From: Clostridia bacterium
GTDB lineage: Bacteria; Bacillota; Clostridia; Christensenellales; Pumilibacteraceae
DNA length: 6,808 nucleotides
Assembly: GCA_017452405.1 (NCBI GenBank)
Contig: JAFTMM010000087.1
Coordinates: 1-6,808, forward strand
Direction: 5' to 3'
Both the position numbers and the translations under genes were made by a program. Of this stretch, positions 6,186 to 6,808 are shown one piece after another (position 1 is the first letter of the stretch; the number at the start of each line of letters is the position of its first letter). Below the pieces are notes generated by a model. The model had not been told where the DNA came from and searched no databases. It saw only the letters and a list, made by a program, of their open reading frames with translations.

Positions 6186-6201
6186 GTACGGCTAAACGTA
6201 C
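6186..6201 (+). promoter_or_regulatory. Small stem-loop at the predicted 5' end of the secD mRNA
   Basis: GTACG-GCTAAA-CGTAC is a 5-bp perfect stem with a 6-base loop. It begins at the expected transcription start of the secD promoter, so it would cap the mRNA. The stem is short; a stabilising role is only possible. Confidence 0.3.
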
Positions 6202-6228
6202 GATTTGTAAAGGCAAAAAAATTACGAA

Positions 6229-6808
6229 ATGAAAAAATGATCATCATTAATTAAGTTCATAATCGTTTCGTCAATTACGCTCATTACACTTGTAATGTGC
6301 TTTTTCCGGTTTACGGTTTATCCGGGTGGCGAAGCAACTGACTACGGTGTAATTTCGTCCATCAAACTTGGTCTTGACCTTGAAGGTGGCGTATTCGCTG
6401 TATACGAGGCGGAAGATGCTAATCCCGAAGATTCACGTATGAACGGTACTGTCACTCAGCTGACGGGTCTTTTGACTGCGAAAGGATATTCGGAAGCAAC
6501 GGTAGTTCGTGAAGGTGCGAACCGTATTCGTGTGGAAGTTCCCGACGTGGACGAGCCCGGCGAAATTTTCAAGATTATCGGCGAACCTGCCGATCTTGAG
6601 TTTGTTCTTTCTCCTGACGGAACGCAGGACGGTGAAACTATTTTCACCGGCGAAGTAGTAACAAATGCTTACGTTACTTCGGACGAACAGATGCAACCCG
6701 CAGTAGGTCTGTCCCTTAACTCGGAAGGCGCGCGAATTTTCTCGCAGGTTACTTCCGAAAATATTGGAAAGTTCATTAAGATCTATCTTCTTAAAGGCGG
6801 GGAAAGAC
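6229..6808 (+). CDS. secD: SecD, Sec translocase subunit; 3' partial, with in-frame TGA at codon 4
   Basis: This is the N-terminal part of SecD, which works with SecF in the membrane to drive late steps of protein export using the proton gradient. Counting from the ATG at 6229, residues 7-26 form the first membrane helix, LGLDLEGG (47-54) is the conserved SecD block, and VREGANRIRVEVP (93-105) with FKIIGEPADLEF (114-125) are typical of the first periplasmic domain. The protein runs off the window. Codon 4 is TGA (6238-6240): MKK, stop, then SSLIKFIIV, which continues exactly like a SecD N-terminus. No ATG, GTG or TTG follows in frame until ATG 6295, inside the helix and without a ribosome binding site. 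The only ribosome-binding-like sequence, AAAGG (6209-6213), lies 15 bases before ATG 6229, farther than usual. A sequencing or assembly error, a true nonsense mutation, or initiation at a rare codon such as ATT 6250 are all possible. Family identity is firm; intactness is not. Confidence 0.85.

Noticed and set aside
6238..6240. TGA in secD as selenocysteine
   Set aside because: A bacterial SECIS hairpin should follow directly; the downstream bases are AT-rich and form no stable stem-loop, and residue 4 of SecD is not a functional site.
4517..6240. Genome-wide reassignment of TGA to a sense codon
   Set aside because: The large genes here (540, 445, 244 residues) contain no internal TGA, tryptophan is encoded by TGG throughout, and the TIGR04086-type protein ends at a family-typical length at its TGA.

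Overview
The window looks like chromosomal DNA from an AT-rich member of the Clostridia (Firmicutes/Bacillota), probably an uncultured gut-type lineage. The placement rests on the run yajC, a TIGR04086-type membrane protein, scfA, scfB and secD. This is a well-known clostridial arrangement that puts the SCIFF ribosomal peptide system between two Sec-translocase accessory genes. A YtxC-like (sporulation family) protein just upstream fits the same placement. No mobile element, CRISPR array or rRNA is visible, and no gene-free stretch exceeds about 165 bases.

Layout. Bases 1-706 hold the 3' part of an HSL-type alpha/beta hydrolase gene with its Ser-Asp-His triad intact, followed by a strong hairpin. 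Bases 813-2435 encode a 540-residue protein: about eight predicted membrane helices joined to a C-terminal tocopherol-cyclase-like domain. A bidirectional terminator (2441-2468) separates it from two minus-strand tRNA genes, Leu(UAA) and Cys(GCA), both with encoded CCA. Their likely promoter lies near 2671-2699. Bases 2807-3541 encode the YtxC-like protein behind a strong ribosome binding site and a possible sigma-E-like promoter. yajC (3613-4011) has a good sigma-A promoter. The TIGR04086-type gene follows (4118-4519), then scfA (4592-4762) and scfB (4766-6103), which are 3 bases apart and have their own good promoter. secD starts behind another near-consensus promoter and runs off the right edge.

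How the genes work together. ScfB is a radical SAM/SPASM enzyme with all its cluster cysteines. It is expected to install a thioether cross-link in ScfA, a small cysteine-rich peptide. YajC and SecD are parts of the Sec holotranslocon, and the TIGR04086 protein is a small membrane protein of unknown function that travels with them. The hydrolase, the tocopherol-cyclase-like protein and the tRNAs look like unrelated neighbours.

The most notable oddity is secD. Its recognisable N-terminus begins at the ATG at 6229, but codon 4 is TGA. The frame is then open to the window edge, and the next ordinary start codon (6295) lies inside the first membrane helix. Also worth a look are ScfA's seventh cysteine and basic tail, the membrane/tocopherol-cyclase fusion, and the single TGA codon that separates the TIGR04086 frame from the scfA frame.
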